Assembly: GCF_030272615.1 (NCBI RefSeq)
Contig: NC_081415.1
Location: 261,640,425-261,704,424, forward strand
Length of the DNA stretch: 64,000 bases
Direction: 5' to 3'
Source: Cryptomeria japonica
Taxonomy: Eukaryota; Streptophyta; Pinopsida; Cupressales; Cupressaceae
In this document: piece by piece, positions 12,801 to 24,331 of the stretch
How positions within the stretch are numbered: the first letter of the stretch is position 1
How the letters are laid out: each line of letters opens with the position of its first letter
Made by a program: the position numbers and the translations under genes
The notes under the pieces: model-generated
Seen by the model: the letters and a program-made list of their open reading frames with translations, nothing else
Database searches by the model: none
What the model was told of the DNA's origin: nothing

Positions 12801-12870
12801 TGCTCCTCTCGTGCATCCCGAAGTATCAGATCGTCGAGAGTCATACCCTACCAATGTGATGTACAAGGTG
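9856..12870. repeat. tandem array of about 358-bp units, eight full copies plus a partial ninth
   Basis: The word CATGCAATGC falls at 10191, 10549, 10908, 11267, 11623, 11982 and 12340, with a variant at 12699, giving spacings of 356-359 bp. GGCTAGAATTGATTCGGTTC likewise opens the units at 9856, 10215, 10573 and onward to 12723. Other constant words are GAGAGTCATACCCTAC, CACATATGATCGATCC and AGCCATTTTCAATTGGTAGC. Copies differ by roughly 10-15 percent, and many differences are CG to TG or CA, as expected of methylated, ageing repeats. The open frames inside are short and not conserved between units, so this is not read as coding. It sits between the two genes of the transposon-like unit. Confidence 0.9.
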
Positions 12871-13336
12871 CTTGACAACTTTTTTTACAATAACGACAAT
12901 TTTTGCTCAAATTGTATCTAGACTCAATCTATGATTCCTATGACTCAATAATGACTCAAATAATTATCCATGATTATACAAGAATCAAGAATTATCATGA
13001 TTTACCTTATCAATAATGGTCATGATTGATCTTATCACATCACATAAACTCAAAACATAGTCACAAAACATAGACACAAAAAATAGTCACATATTATTCA
13101 AAAATTTGCCTCTAAATATGGTCAAATAAGCTCTTGGCTATTTGAATATACAAAAAAATATCTTACAAATCATCTCATGGGATTTTATATAAAATTTGGC
13201 ATTACAATATGTGCGATTCAGCTCATTGCCATTTTAATATACAAAATTTGGCATCTAAATATGTACAAATCACCTCATTGTCATTTAAATATACAAAATT
13301 ATGCCCCTAAACATGTACAAATCATCTCATGGGCAT
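12871..13336. other. non-coding spacer with short direct repeats
   Basis: AT-rich sequence between the satellite array and the end of the transposase-like gene. A word near ATATACAAAATTTGGCAT...ATGTACAAATCACCTCAT recurs about every 60 bp (13140-13340), with four diverged copies. No gene seen. Confidence 0.55.
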
Positions 13337-16326
13337 TTATATATACAAAAAATGAATATAGAACAATTCATCGATGATATACACAATTATCAAAATCATT
13401 CTACTATGAACCGTAGAATCAATCAAGTGAGCCTTCAGGATTGGCTCTAACCCGTATTGTGTCAAGTATTGTCTCGTGGTCAGATTCACAAACTTTTCAT
13501 AAAATCTTGTTATGAGGTCTACCATGATACTTCATCAAATGAATATTTGTTGCAACAACAAGGTTAGAGAAATGAAGAATATGTCTATGTGTTTCAAAGT
13601 CCCCGAACAACCAAACATCAAAATTCTTGATAGGGTATCTCCTAAGCCATGTTCCTATCACAACAACAAACCCTATTGGGTACTCAATACCCTCTTCATC
13701 AATGATTGTGGTTGTCAATTTTATTTTAGGCTCAACACAGCGACACAAATAGTAATTTGTTCCTTCTTCATTGTTCTCTTCTGCAACAACTGCATACACA
13801 TGACTTGCGTTTTATAAAGTGAAAATTAATACCAAAAATAAAGTATGATGTACAACAAAATGAACCAAAATGAATACTTACACAAAAATTAACTCAAAAA
13901 ATCACCTGAATCCACTAGGTCGGATACATGGTCAAAATCCATCGATGTCTCCATCTAGCTCAATTGTAGTGCTTTGGGAATTTGATATGTATCAATGGGA
14001 ACCAACGGTCTACAAGACCATTTGTCATCCCACTCTTGTGATTCACATTCTTCCCACAAATAATACATGCATGAAGAGAAAAAACATACCATCTGTCTCG
14101 TATAAATTACTAGTGAACTTGCATTTGAATTGAGTGCATGTCACTCTATCCTGCAACTGTATAACAATCTAGATAGTTTTCAATGTTAGATTTAGTGATC
14201 AACCAAAAATATCTACACACCATTGACATACCTGGATTACCTAGACCCATTGTAGAGTTACAGCATCGCAAAATTGTTTCAACAACTATCAACTCAGCAC
14301 CACCTTCGTACTTCAATTCTTCTCTAGCTAGGGCTCTTTTTACACATGCTCCTGCACAATTGTGTTCTCCCTTACTATGTCCAGCCTCAGTGAAATTCCA
14401 AAAATGTTGTCCACCGCTTGTCATATGCATTCTTGTCAACCAATAAAACATCCTTGCATTCTTGAATTGTGTGGTGCAATTATCTGACCATATTAAGTGT
14501 CGATTGTATTGTATGTTTCTTTCCTTTAAATTATCATAGAAAACTTTAAAGCATCCTTGTACAAACTCTGATGAATGAGTACGATCATCACTTATGTAGA
14601 AGTGATACTCTCTTACAACCTTTCTATCCTCCTATGTGCCATCATCTGCATGCATGAATGTTGTGTAAAAAAATAGAAACCTGTGTAGAATGATAATACA
14701 TAGATTGCACTTCATTTTGAGGTTGTAGTGTATAATTTTCAGCAAAATCAATGATAGAGACAATGGTACCAATAGGAAATATGTCCTTACATAACTTGAA
14801 TTGCTCATCTAACCATCGAGCTCTATGTATATGCATTATGTACTCATAAACTAGTTTCTGTTGAAACATTTTCATAAATTCAACTACACATATCATTTTT
14901 CACTAACTCACATCTCTTCAAATATTTTCCATCTTTAACTTCATATGTGATTGTCTTGTATTTTCCAAAAAAAACTAGTTTCCTACCAATTTCATTATTC
15001 TCTCCAAATGTACACATCTTCGTAAATGTTGCAAACCACCGCATATAGCACAAGAACCTTCCAAATAAGGCATCTTATAATAAATGCAACCATCATGTCT
15101 ATTACATAGAACACTTAAAATAAATTCTCTTACCGACTTAGGAGGTTCTTGTATATTGCATTCCTGCAAAACATCATTAGTGTGCAAATTAGAACAAATA
15201 TGATGAAAAATATCATAGTGCATGAAAAATTCAATATGCATCCTACAACAACACCTAGTGCATACATGATTAATATTAATATAAAAAGGTTTTGCCATTT
15301 CAAAAAATATTTGAGAAATTCTTATTTGAGGAAACCTTTTTAGGAATCTTTCATAAAATTTTGTTTGAGTCATATCCAAATAGTGTTTGGCATGTGGCTC
15401 ACGATTTGTAGATTTGATTCGCCTTCTAACAATATCTCTTTGGTTGGGCGAAACTCTGCTGTTGTCATGCCAAAAAATTTCAATTAATGTTCTTAGTGCA
15501 TCAACAACAACCTTGTCTTTGCATGGTAGTTTATTTGAGAATGCCCAAAGAGAATTATTGTTAGGTTCCTCTATTTTTTCTCGACTCTGTAATGCTTTAC
15601 TTAATGATGTTCTACTAACATTTAATGACTTACTTGTTTTGCTTATTAAACGATCTTTTTTTTATTTTCTTGATCATTATGGTTGATGTAATGACACGTC
15701 GAGTAACATTAGAATCTTTAGTACATGATTTTGAACCAATAGCTTGATATATATCAAATAGATTCTCACAATAGTTCTTTTGCTATTACTTCCAGATGAT
15801 CTTAGGCCTAGAATTTTCATTGTCTCTCTAAAATTCAAAATTTAATCATTTGAACAATTAATTGACATCTTGTGGTTTGATATAAGTTTTCAAAATAGTT
15901 TTTCCATATTATTTTAACCATTCTCCTACAAGTTCGTTCATTCATTTTATCGGGCATTGGCTTCAATATATTCTCATCAATGTCAATTAGATACTTTGGT
16001 TTCCTACAAATTATTCTAGGAGGTGTTAACATCAATGCATTGTGTACATTCAACTCATCAAATAGAGCAGGTGTATGTTCATCATTTAATTGATTATTCA
16101 ATGTGGTCTCTTCTTCAATTGCATTAGGTTCATACGGTAAATCGAATGTCTCTTCTTCAATTGCATCAGGTGCATTATGTTCATTTAGTAAATTGAATTG
16201 AGATGTTGAGGATGACATACCTTCTTGTCTCATTGTTCTTATATCATGTAATTTCTTCATACATTGACTTTGTCTTTCCTTTTCAGCCTCTCGTTGTTCC
16301 ATTGTTCCTTGCTTGTTCTTTGCCAT
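13337..16326 (-). pseudogene. decayed DDE-type transposase gene
   Basis: Reading leftward, the N-terminal part (16326-15835, 163 codons) starts MAKNKQGTMEQREAEKERQS and is highly charged. Around 15490-15360 a shifted frame gives WHDNSRVSPNQRDIVRRR and HYLDMTQTKFYERF, followed by a Cys-rich block (VCTRCCCRMHIEFF, GSCAICGGLQHLRRCVHLER) that may bind zinc. Next come GTIVSIIDFAENYTLQ (about 14760), then DDRTHSSEFVQ and HLIWSDNCTTQFKNARMFYW (about 14560-14450), then HFWNFTEAGHSKGEHNCAGA (14390-14340). The Asp of IIDFAENY, the Asp of WSDNC and the Glu/His of EAGHSKGEH look like a DDE-type catalytic set. A C-terminal block (13799-13500) has IDEEGIEYPIGFVVVIGTW. Frameshifts and stops near 15835, 14970, 14640, 14140 and 13520 break it, unless some are introns. 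I cannot assign the superfamily with confidence. Confidence 0.6.
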
Positions 16327-16639
16327 GGTTGATATCGGTTGTCCTAAATAGAATCATATTACATATATATGTAAACAAAAGTTCATAAAAAATCAAATAA
16401 CCATAAATATGCATCTTATCATTATTTTTTTGAATAAAAACTATTAAACAATCATAATAATATTGACAAAACTAATAAGAACAACAATTCAATCATTTGA
16501 AATCATGCAAAAATAAAAAATTCACTTACTTCTATGTATAAAACAGTGATAGAAGTGCAGACACAGTTGTAGTGGGGCCTTCAACCACCTCAAAAAATTC
16601 TTTTGAGGTTGTTGAGACTCTTGGGCAAATAAAACTATG

Positions 16640-16830
16640 TCTAAGTACCGCGTATGGAGTAAATTAATAACTGTGTACGTGTTGTTAGTCCCTAAAATAT
16701 TGGAAAGCCCAACTGTATTTTTTTTTCACCTTGTACGTGCTTAGAAATCATAATTACCGTGTACGCGCTCCTACGCCTTAAAAATGTTATGGCAGGGCAG
16801 CGAACTAATAGGATCAGTACCTCGTACATG
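16640..16830. repeat. right subterminal motif cluster, inner part
   Basis: Five related words are visible: ACCGCGTATGGAG, ACTGTGTACGTGTTG, ACCTTGTACGTGCTT, ACCGTGTACGCGCTCC and ACCTCGTACATGCTA. All are in the same orientation, with a central GTAC or GTAT, and are spaced about 30-60 bp apart. They match the left-end words. Confidence 0.55.
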
Positions 16831-16841
16831 CTATTTGTAGT

Positions 16842-16966
16842 AAGAAAAAGGAGGGAGGGAGGGAGAGGGAGAGGGGGAGAGAGGGAGAGGAAGAGAGAGG
16901 GGGGAGAGGGAGAGAGAGGGAGAGAGAGAGAGAGGGAGAGGGAGAGAGTGAGAGATAAAGAGTGGG

Positions 16967-17024
<58 letters not shown>
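16842..17024 (+). repeat. purine (GA/GGA) tract, about 180 bp
   Basis: Almost uninterrupted purines on the plus strand: GGGA units grade into pure (GA)n at the right. The long open frames on both strands here (RERERE or LSLSLS) are artefacts of the repeat. Mirror-repeat purine tracts like this can form triplex DNA. Confidence 0.9.
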
Positions 17025-17028
<4 letters not shown>

Positions 17029-17189
17029 GCACAATGGGTTTTGTACACTGAGTCAAATGCTAAGTTTATCAAGGAAAGCATAACCTCTCGAGATCAAACT
17101 GTGGACCTTGGGATTATTAGGTCTACTGTTCATCCAAATGGTGACCACTACATGACATACCTAATTGTAACACAACAATATAAAGTAAG

Positions 17190-17256
17190 GGAGATAAAGG
17201 GGGTAGGGAGAGAGAAAGAGTGGGGAAGGAGAGAAGAAGAGAGAGAGAGGGATGGG

Positions 17257-17313
<57 letters not shown>
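17190..17313 (+). repeat. second purine tract with (GA)n
   Basis: A GGGAGA-type purine tract turns into about 28 uninterrupted GA units (17258-17313) and then an ACACACATATGTGTATATATA run. It is separated from the first tract by about 165 bp of unique sequence with no gene. Confidence 0.9.
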
Positions 17314-17315
<2 letters not shown>

Positions 17316-17424
17316 CACACATATGTGTATATATACTTAATATATTATATATTATTACATACATATTTTATATATTATGTATATACACATATTATACACA
17401 GTCCCAAATTTGAAACAAAAGTAG

Positions 17425-17530
17425 AGCGTACGCGCTGTTTTAGCTTTATTACCACGTACACGTTGTTTATAGGAAAGATAGCACGCACGCGCTTCTTATA
17501 CCATAGGTACCCCGTACACACTTTTAACTG
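17425..17530. repeat. right subterminal motif cluster, outer part
   Basis: Four more words of the same type: AGAGCGTACGCGCTGTTTT, ACCACGTACACGTTGTTTA, AGCACGCACGCGCTT and ACCCCGTACACACTT, spaced about 25-35 bp apart. They are taken as the right edge of the transposon-like unit. No matching terminal inverted repeat was found outside them. Confidence 0.5.
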
Positions 17531-17540
17531 TTTAGGCTTG

Positions 17541-20285
17541 GAAATAGGCTTGGATGACAAAGCTATGGGTTGGAAGTTTGATTTCCCTCCATTTCCCTCC
17601 TTTTTGACGTGTTTTATTTTATCAACTTGGTTTCTCGACTTTGTCATCATCAGGTTTAGACTTCATCAAGTGGGTATTTCTAAAATTGTCACCATATTTT
17701 CATCCATCTTCTGAGCTTTCTAACCATATAATTTTTTTTTAAAATTTGAACAACAATAACATATTATTATTGAATTTCTTTTACCAGTGTCTCCATAGTT
17801 CTCGTAGACATACATGTAGTTTTAATAACTTTTGATATACTTATCCAAATTTAAAAAACTTTATATATTATTGTAGTGCACTTGATTCTTTATAATTTTA
17901 AAAAAATAAAATTGTATTTTCGATTTTTTTAGTGCAAGTTATGCTTCGCGCACGAATAGGTAGCTAATTTTTAGGATGTGCTCAATTGGAAAAATCATAA
18001 AAAAAAATCAACAAAAAATTACAAAAAAATACACAATTTCTAGTGCTCACTCTTAACTATCTTTATGCCAAAGGATTTGTCAAAATACTAAATCTAACTA
18101 TGACTTTTTTGATGTGCACGTCAGCCACTATGTTATGTTTTTTAGAAAAAATTAGGGTCTATTTTTCATGCGCGAAGGATTTAACCCCCTTAATCTTATC
18201 CAATTTTGAAAGAGTTTAGTATTTTGGAAACTAGATTCAGATTACTACAATATTTGTTCTTTGATTATCTTCATATCTTGAGTGGACGACTTTCAAATTT
18301 TGCCTCCAAGTTCAGGTTCACCTAATTTTTTGAAAAAAAATGACCACTTATACCCCCCTTTTTGACCACCATCTTTGTACACTTACCCTAATAATCTATA
18401 AATATCATCATCCTCATGAAATCATAATGTCAAGTCTAAATATGATATGTCTATCATCAATAAAAAAACATCCAAATCACAAGTAAATCTATAAACATCT
18501 ATCAAAAGCATCACAAAATAGTTTATGTTGTAGCAATATAGTTTATCTAAGAACAAAAAGGAAAAATGATTAGGAAGGGGCACTAAACTATAATAAAATT
18601 GAGAATCCAAACAGAGAAAAAATTGTAAGTACTTCACTTACTTATGAAGACTCAAGAGTATTATGACTTACTATTTTCCAATGTTCCATTGATTCATGCA
18701 AGTAACTGATCCAAAAGATCCGGTGAACAAAACATGAACAATAAAATGGATTAATGCAACAATGGTCATGTCCTGGACAAAGTCGTTGCCACAATAGTGA
18801 ACCAACTACATAAATGCACAATAAAAAATGAACAAATGCAATTTGAACTTCAACAAACATAAGGAACTTTCCAGGGTCTAGGAAACATTCCAACAACCAA
18901 ATGAATATATCAAGGGAAGTTGAAACAAATGCTTGTTTCATATGAGAATATAGAAAAGATTGTACAAAGCAAGGAAACTGTATTGTTCAAAAATGTTGGG
19001 GAGATAAAGTAACGAAGCCAACCCCTAGGGTTATATAGTTGATTGATAAGTTTTAGAAATATGATTTCACGTAAATTTCCATAGCCACAACATTAACACT
19101 GTGAACAAAGCACTCAATTAACTCGAACTTTAGAAAGAATTTCATTTCAAATAGAAATTTTAGTACATGCTTTGATACATTTTTTATTATTATAAATCAA
19201 GGGGCACTTGGGAATGACAACAAATCACCATCCTAGGAATATTGTTCATTGAGGATTTGTTCATCTCTCCCTAATAATTTTCGTCCATCAAAGCTTCATA
19301 GGAAGAAAAAACACTAACATATAGTAGGGTATTAAATTTCCAAAAAAATATGAGCCTAATCATCATCAAACAAGCTTCTAACATTGATATCAAGCCTGAG
19401 TGATTAGACAATATAAGTGTTCGTTATTGTAGTCAGACTACGATTGCCATTAGGCATGCATTCGATTAAATATAAAGAAGTCTATGTAACATATATTGAA
19501 AAAAATCTTTAATTCATTGAATTCCAACTACATAAAAGAAAACATTTGTGTAAACAACAAAAAAAGAAATGGATTTCACACCACACACAAATAGTTCTCA
19601 TATATGCAAACAAAAATCTACAAATTTACCTAGAAGAAGAGAGATGAGGAGATCTGAAATTTCAAAGCACGTAATATAGATTCTTTCGTTCCTTGACAAT
19701 GCAAAATGAGAAGAAAATAGAGAAAGACAATGTTATTACTAGATCTATTTGTTCAGACAAGCAAAGTACAATAATAAATACAATCGATGACCACTATTAT
19801 ATTTTTGTATGTGCACTAGGCCATCGAAATCAATGCCTAGTTTCCAACCCCCCCAAAAAATCAAACTTACTAAGAGAGGATGTTTCTAGAGGCTTACTCT
19901 ACTATGAATATTATAAAATTAAATGTGGCAAGTTCACATATAGTAAAATGTACAATTCTGTATTCAATATATATACAATTGTGAAAAAGTATATTAAATA
20001 TACATTGAATGAGATGACATTTGTCACTAAAATATATGAGTGATATAAGATTTTGGTAGATCTTTGTGGATTTGAATGATCATTTATCATAATGAAGGAG
20101 ACCAAAAATTTTATTGACATTTTCGATAGTTGTTAAAATTTTTGACTAAATATTTTAGAAAAATACATTTTTTGCAATGACTGTTTGCAGAATACACTAA
20201 TAAGAAAAGAGACAAATAATATTATTTGAATGATATGAAAATGTGCAAAAATTAAAATTATAGAAATATAAATAAATTTTAAAAA
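17541..20285. other. AT-rich stretch without a recognisable gene
   Basis: A 116-codon frame at 19693-20043 begins MTMQNEKKIEKDNVITRS, but it has AT-driven composition and no recognisable domain, so I do not call it a gene. The rest carries only short frames. No tRNA-like or element-like structure was seen. Confidence 0.5.
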
Positions 20286-20391
20286 ATAGTCTCAAATGAT
20301 TACCAAATGAATGCATTAGTATAGTCTCAAATGATTACCAAATGAATTCATTAGTATAGTCTCAAATGATTACCAAATGAATTCATTACAC
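20286..20391. repeat. three tandem copies of a 35-bp unit
   Basis: The word TAGTCTCAAATGATTACC starts at 20287, 20322 and 20357, giving an exact 35-bp period. The copies are nearly identical, differing by GCATTAG against TTCATTAG, so the array is young. Confidence 0.9.
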
Positions 20392-20462
20392 TTCAGAAGA
20401 CGAATGGAATTTTTGTATTCAAAACGATTTGAACACTTTTCCAAACGTTAAGAGGAGCAAGA

Positions 20463-20556
20463 GGAGCGTGTGCAGATTCAAATCAGAACGTGCCCTAACG
20501 GCACTCAAAGGAGCGTGTCTAGATTCAATTCAGAACGTGCCCTAACGACACCCAAA
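20463..20556. repeat. two tandem copies of a 47-bp unit upstream of a TATA-like box
   Basis: The unit GGAGCGTGT..AGATTCAA.TCAGAACGTGCCCTAACG.CAC.CAAA occurs at 20463 and 20510 with about 4 differences. It lies 60-150 bp upstream of a TATA-like CTTATAAATG and is more GC-rich than the surroundings. A duplicated promoter element is possible. Confidence 0.75.
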
Positions 20557-21114
20557 TTACAGGGCAATGGTCGTTAAAAAAGCAATGACCGTTAAAAAAA
20601 ACAGAAATTCATATCTTATAAATGAACAGTTTACTTGACAAGCAGGACAGATTTCTTGTTTTGTTTTCTTTTTGGTTGATTTGTCTCCCATTGTATGTTT
20701 TTGGCGTGGCCATGCCTATTTTTGAAATTTGTTTTCCTGAATTTTGGTTTTGAATTTTGGTTTCCTGAGTCTTGGTATTTCGTGTATCGTCTTTTTTTTT
20801 TGGTGGGTTGTCATTTTTTAATGGTCATTTAGTATTCAGCAGGAATAACTCTACAGTCTGGAGTGGCTGATTGGAGATGTGGACAGAAAATAGTGAGTAC
20901 ATCTTATACTCTGCTCTCTTTTTTAATTTCATTTCGAAGAATTTATACGTTTTAAGTAGGTTTTCTTGTTAGTTTGCTTTGTGAGAAAAGAGTTCAGAAA
21001 TTAGAAAACGCTTGTTAAGACTAAAGTTATCTCTTAGAATAAGACCATCGAGATTTAGGGCAAATTTTTGTGCTTCTGAGAGTAGTAATTATTATATATT
21101 ACCAGATTCGATGT

Positions 21115-21472
21115 CGTTCACTAATTTAGGTGAAATTTTACATCTGAAATTTCAGCTAAAATGGGTTTCGATTGAGTAATTGAAAAATAAATTCGATGGG
21201 CTCCTTAATGGAAGGGTTGAAGGGATTGCAGAACCTAGGAATCAGATGTATACTAATTTCTCGTGTTCTGACTGTGTAGTCTCCCTGGCCATCCGTTCAC
21301 TAATTTAGGTGAAATTTTACTTCTGAAATTTCAGCTAAAATGGGTTTCGATTGAGTAATTGAAAAATAAATTCGATGGGCTCCTTAATGGAAGGGTTGAA
21401 GGGATTGCAGAACCTAGGAATCAAATGTATACTAATTTCTCGTGTTCTGACTGTGTAGTCTCCCTGGCCATC
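21115..21472. repeat. recent 179-bp tandem duplication
   Basis: The two copies are 21115-21293 and 21294-21472, both running from CGTTCACTAATTTAGG to CTCCCTGGCCATC. Only two differences are seen (ACATCTGA/ACTTCTGA and CAGATG/CAAATG). This is about 99 percent identity and indicates a young event. Confidence 0.95.
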
Positions 21473-22943
21473 TTTATCGAGGCTACAGTTGCTATGTTTT
21501 CCAAAGGCAAGCAGAGTGGCAGGAAACCATTGTTTCGTCGAGTGACTAAGCCAATGAGCTTTAGGGCAAGTTGAATTCGGGGTTCTTGATGTGGACATCA
21601 ATCAATTCTGCCAATTGTCCGCATGTTTTGTCGAAGGTGTCAGTGATTTGCACGGTGCATTTCCTCAAGTACTTGATTTCCTTGTGCTTCTTCATCCTAC
21701 ATTTCTTTAATTGGATACCTCCATTTCTTTAATTGGATATTTTGAATTCTTGCTCGTCTACTTTATGTGTAGGGGCTTCCTCTGTTTCTTATTCGGTCCA
21801 AGTTGTATCTCCCTCGGTCTTCATTTGGTCCTCAGTCTTCCTTGTGTCTGTCTGACTTGTTCTTGATCTATTTCTATTTCTGCCATAATGACGCTAGGTT
21901 TTGTGTGGCAAGTATTTTGGCTCTTGCTGAGGCTATTTTGTAGGGGCTTGGCAACCTTGCTAACCTATTTGATTGATGCATTATGATTATATTCTTCCCC
22001 TTTTGTTAAGGAGTACTGTTTTGGTTGAGATTCTTGTCCCCTATTTTGTTGATTCCAATAGCTGGGTTTCCTCGATAGCCCTAGTATGCAAGGAATTTAG
22101 TGGACAGAATTGTGGTCAGAATGCTTATTTTGAGACTGTTACATAGCATAAAAAAATTATTTTATAGATTTTTTTGAAATATGTTTCATGGCCATGTTGT
22201 GGTGAAAGCGAAATGGATGATAAATTGGATCCCTGTAAACAAATTTCACTGACATAAAAAAAATTCACGCTGCCATCAAATTTACACTGCAAATACATTA
22301 CATACATTAATATTATAATATATTTCCTCTGTTTTCTAAGATAGACATTCTTACCCAAAAGCCAGTATAGAACAACTTCACTTGAGAGAGCTTTCTCTTT
22401 CCTTCTCATCAATAACAATTGTGAGCTTTCTACAGAATTGAAATGAGAATGCAAAGGTAGAGGCAGTCATCCTACATTGTAGTACCTGGGTTTTGTTCTT
22501 CCAAATCCTCATTCTAAAATCTTCTGCAGCCAAGACATTTGAAATTTTCAACAACATATATATATATATATATGATTTTTGGGAGGTAGATCCCTTGAAC
22601 AAATGCAGCATCACCATACGTGGTACAAATGTTTCTTTTCCTCGCCTTTTCTCTTTTATTAGTGCATTTAGTTTTTACGATTAATACATTTAGTTTTTAC
22701 AGAGTCCAGGGTTTTATTTTGTTATAACTCTGCCTAGATCTATTGAAAATTACTATTTTTTACTTTACTATTAACTAGAATGCCATTAAATAGTCTCAGA
22801 TTAAATCTGGTTAGCTTGGACTTCTCAATACAATCAACTAGATTTGATGTGGCATACTATTTAAAATCTGGTATTACAGTATCTAAACAAAATATAGATT
22901 GAATTAGATTTAACTTCAATACTAGATTAGGTAGTTTCCCTAT

Positions 22944-23137
22944 GGATGACAGAATGCTGACTGTTTGATTTGATTTGGAGAGTCTCCAAACAAAATGTAG
23001 ATCTATAGATTGAGTTTCTACTATTATTAATCTTATCTGTGGATGACAGAATGCTGACTGTTTGATTTGATTTGGAGAATCTCCAAACAAAATGTAGATC
23101 TATAGATTGAGTTTCTACTATTATTAATCTTATTAAT
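22944..23137. repeat. 97-bp tandem duplication
   Basis: GGATGACAGAATGCTGACTG starts at 22944 and again at 23041. The copies are nearly identical (GAGAGTCTCC against GAGAATCTCC) and end at ATTATTAATCTTAT. Confidence 0.9.
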
Positions 23138-23180
23138 GATAATTTCAATAATGATAGTTTCAATAATTTCAAAACTATGA

Positions 23181-23392
23181 AAATGCTTTCTCTTGAAAAT
23201 CCTTAGAGTCATTAAGTCCACCCAGTAGTTATTACTAATTCCATTTTTCTGCCTGATCTACACATCTTAATTTTATTTTATAGAAATGCTTTCTCTTGAA
23301 ATCCTTACAGCCATCAAATCCACCCAGCAGCAATTATTAATTCCTTTTTTCTGCTTGACCTTTACATCTTTATTTTATTTTATTACTGAAGG
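23181..23392. repeat. diverged 103-bp tandem duplication
   Basis: AAATGCTTTCTCTTGAAA starts at 23181 and 23284. Both copies continue through a TCCACCCAGYAG word and a TTTTTCTGCYTGA word to TTTTATTTTAT. Identity is about 80-85 percent by eye, so this is older than its neighbours. Confidence 0.8.
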
Positions 23393-24331
23393 TTTATTCC
23401 ATTTGATCCAAAAAAAAATATTAAAAAATAGATTCCCTGGAAAGTATCAATCTCAAGATTCATTGCACACAAGTAACCCTGAGATTTCAATGAAAATTAT
23501 TCATACTTTAAACACTGGGATTTCCAGACAACCCCGCATTATAGACTTTTCTAAGTTTCAACTAGCCAAAGCTTTTCCATACATTTTAATAGAATCCGAA
23601 TGACTTTAATGTTTATCTAAGATCAATTTCAACTTTAAGCAGAGGCATTAATGGATAGAAGAGTAGATGTCACTATAAATTCATAGCTTAGGGATTAGCT
23701 AGACAAATTACAAACAAAGATCTAAAATGTAGGGGGACAAAAATAAATGTGTAGATAATGATTGTCTGTTTGAGGATGGCTTTTTCAGGTAGACCTCAAA
23801 TATTTATTTAAACTAAACTATCTGAATTGAGTTAGGAATGTTTGAAGCATGAAATTTGGTATCCTCTACTTATTATTTAGCAATCAATTAGTTTAGCACT
23901 CAAAGGCATTATATATCAACTTTATAATAACTATATATAATTTTTCTCTGAACAGGGCAAAGCCAGAGGTGATCGACTTTGCTTGACCATTTTAACAGTA
24001 TCTTGGTCACCATGTTGTGGAAGTAAGCTTATTTCTTGGTTCTATCATCCATGCATGGTGAGATTTTATGTTTCTTGTATATTGGCTTTCTTGTTCTCAA
24101 ATCTACTGAGTGTTTATATTGGTCCCTATTTTACAATGCTCTTTCTGCACGACTTTAGGTAGTTTTTTATTCTTTTGTGTTTTCAATGTTGCTCGATGTT
24201 ATAGTTGATTCTTATATATTCTCAAAACCTTCAACATATTTCATGCTTCATAATTCAAGATTAAGGTATCTTTGTGTGCATTTGGATCGATTGCTGCATT
24301 CCCGACATAGCCTTTTCGTCAAATCTATTCT

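Larger units (their letters stand above)
5930..17540. mobile_element. large DNA-transposon-like unit with two convergent genes and an internal satellite array
   Basis: Motifs of the form ACCNCGTACGCGCT cluster in the first about 200 bp and in two clusters over the last about 900 bp. Between them lie a rightward multi-exon gene (about 6.4-8.86 kb), a 358-bp tandem array, and a leftward transposase-like gene (16.33-13.34 kb). Clustered short subterminal motifs are typical of several cut-and-paste DNA transposon groups such as CACTA and MULE. I could not find a convincing terminal inverted repeat or target-site duplication, so the borders are approximate and the superfamily is left open. Calling it a single element is an inference from the motif clusters and the gene content. 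Confidence 0.5.
20615..24022 (+). other. possible spliced transcription unit (host gene or non-coding RNA)
   Basis: A TATA-like CTTATAAATG (20615-20624) is followed by sequence with exon-like pieces. About 20841-20890 is bounded by TATTCAGCAG and GTGAGTAC. Positions 23956-24022 are bounded by TTTTTCTCTGAACAG and GTAAGC, and this piece is fully open (GKARGDRLCLTIL). A 71-codon frame (21359-21574) ends in KGKQSGRKPLFRRVTKPMSF. None of these matches a family I know, and I cannot join them into one protein. Base composition between 20.6 and 24.1 kb is less AT-biased than the flanks. It may be a non-coding or rapidly changing gene, or chance splice-like signals. Confidence 0.25.

Noticed and set aside
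9856-12870. CRISPR-like regular repeats
   Set aside because: The units are 358 bp, contiguous and diverged, without spacers, in a plant-type genome.
16692-17364. ORFs of 65-193 codons rich in RERE or LSLS
   Set aside because: They arise from the GA purine tracts read in several frames.
17930-18180. Further subterminal motifs (GCTTCGCGCACG, CATGCGCGAAGG) beyond the transposon right edge
   Set aside because: They lack the GTAC centre and spacing of the clustered words, so the border was kept at about 17540.
19693-20043. 116-codon ORF beginning MTMQNEKKIEKDNV
   Set aside because: AT-driven composition, no domain, no promoter or splice context. It could be real, but I have no support.
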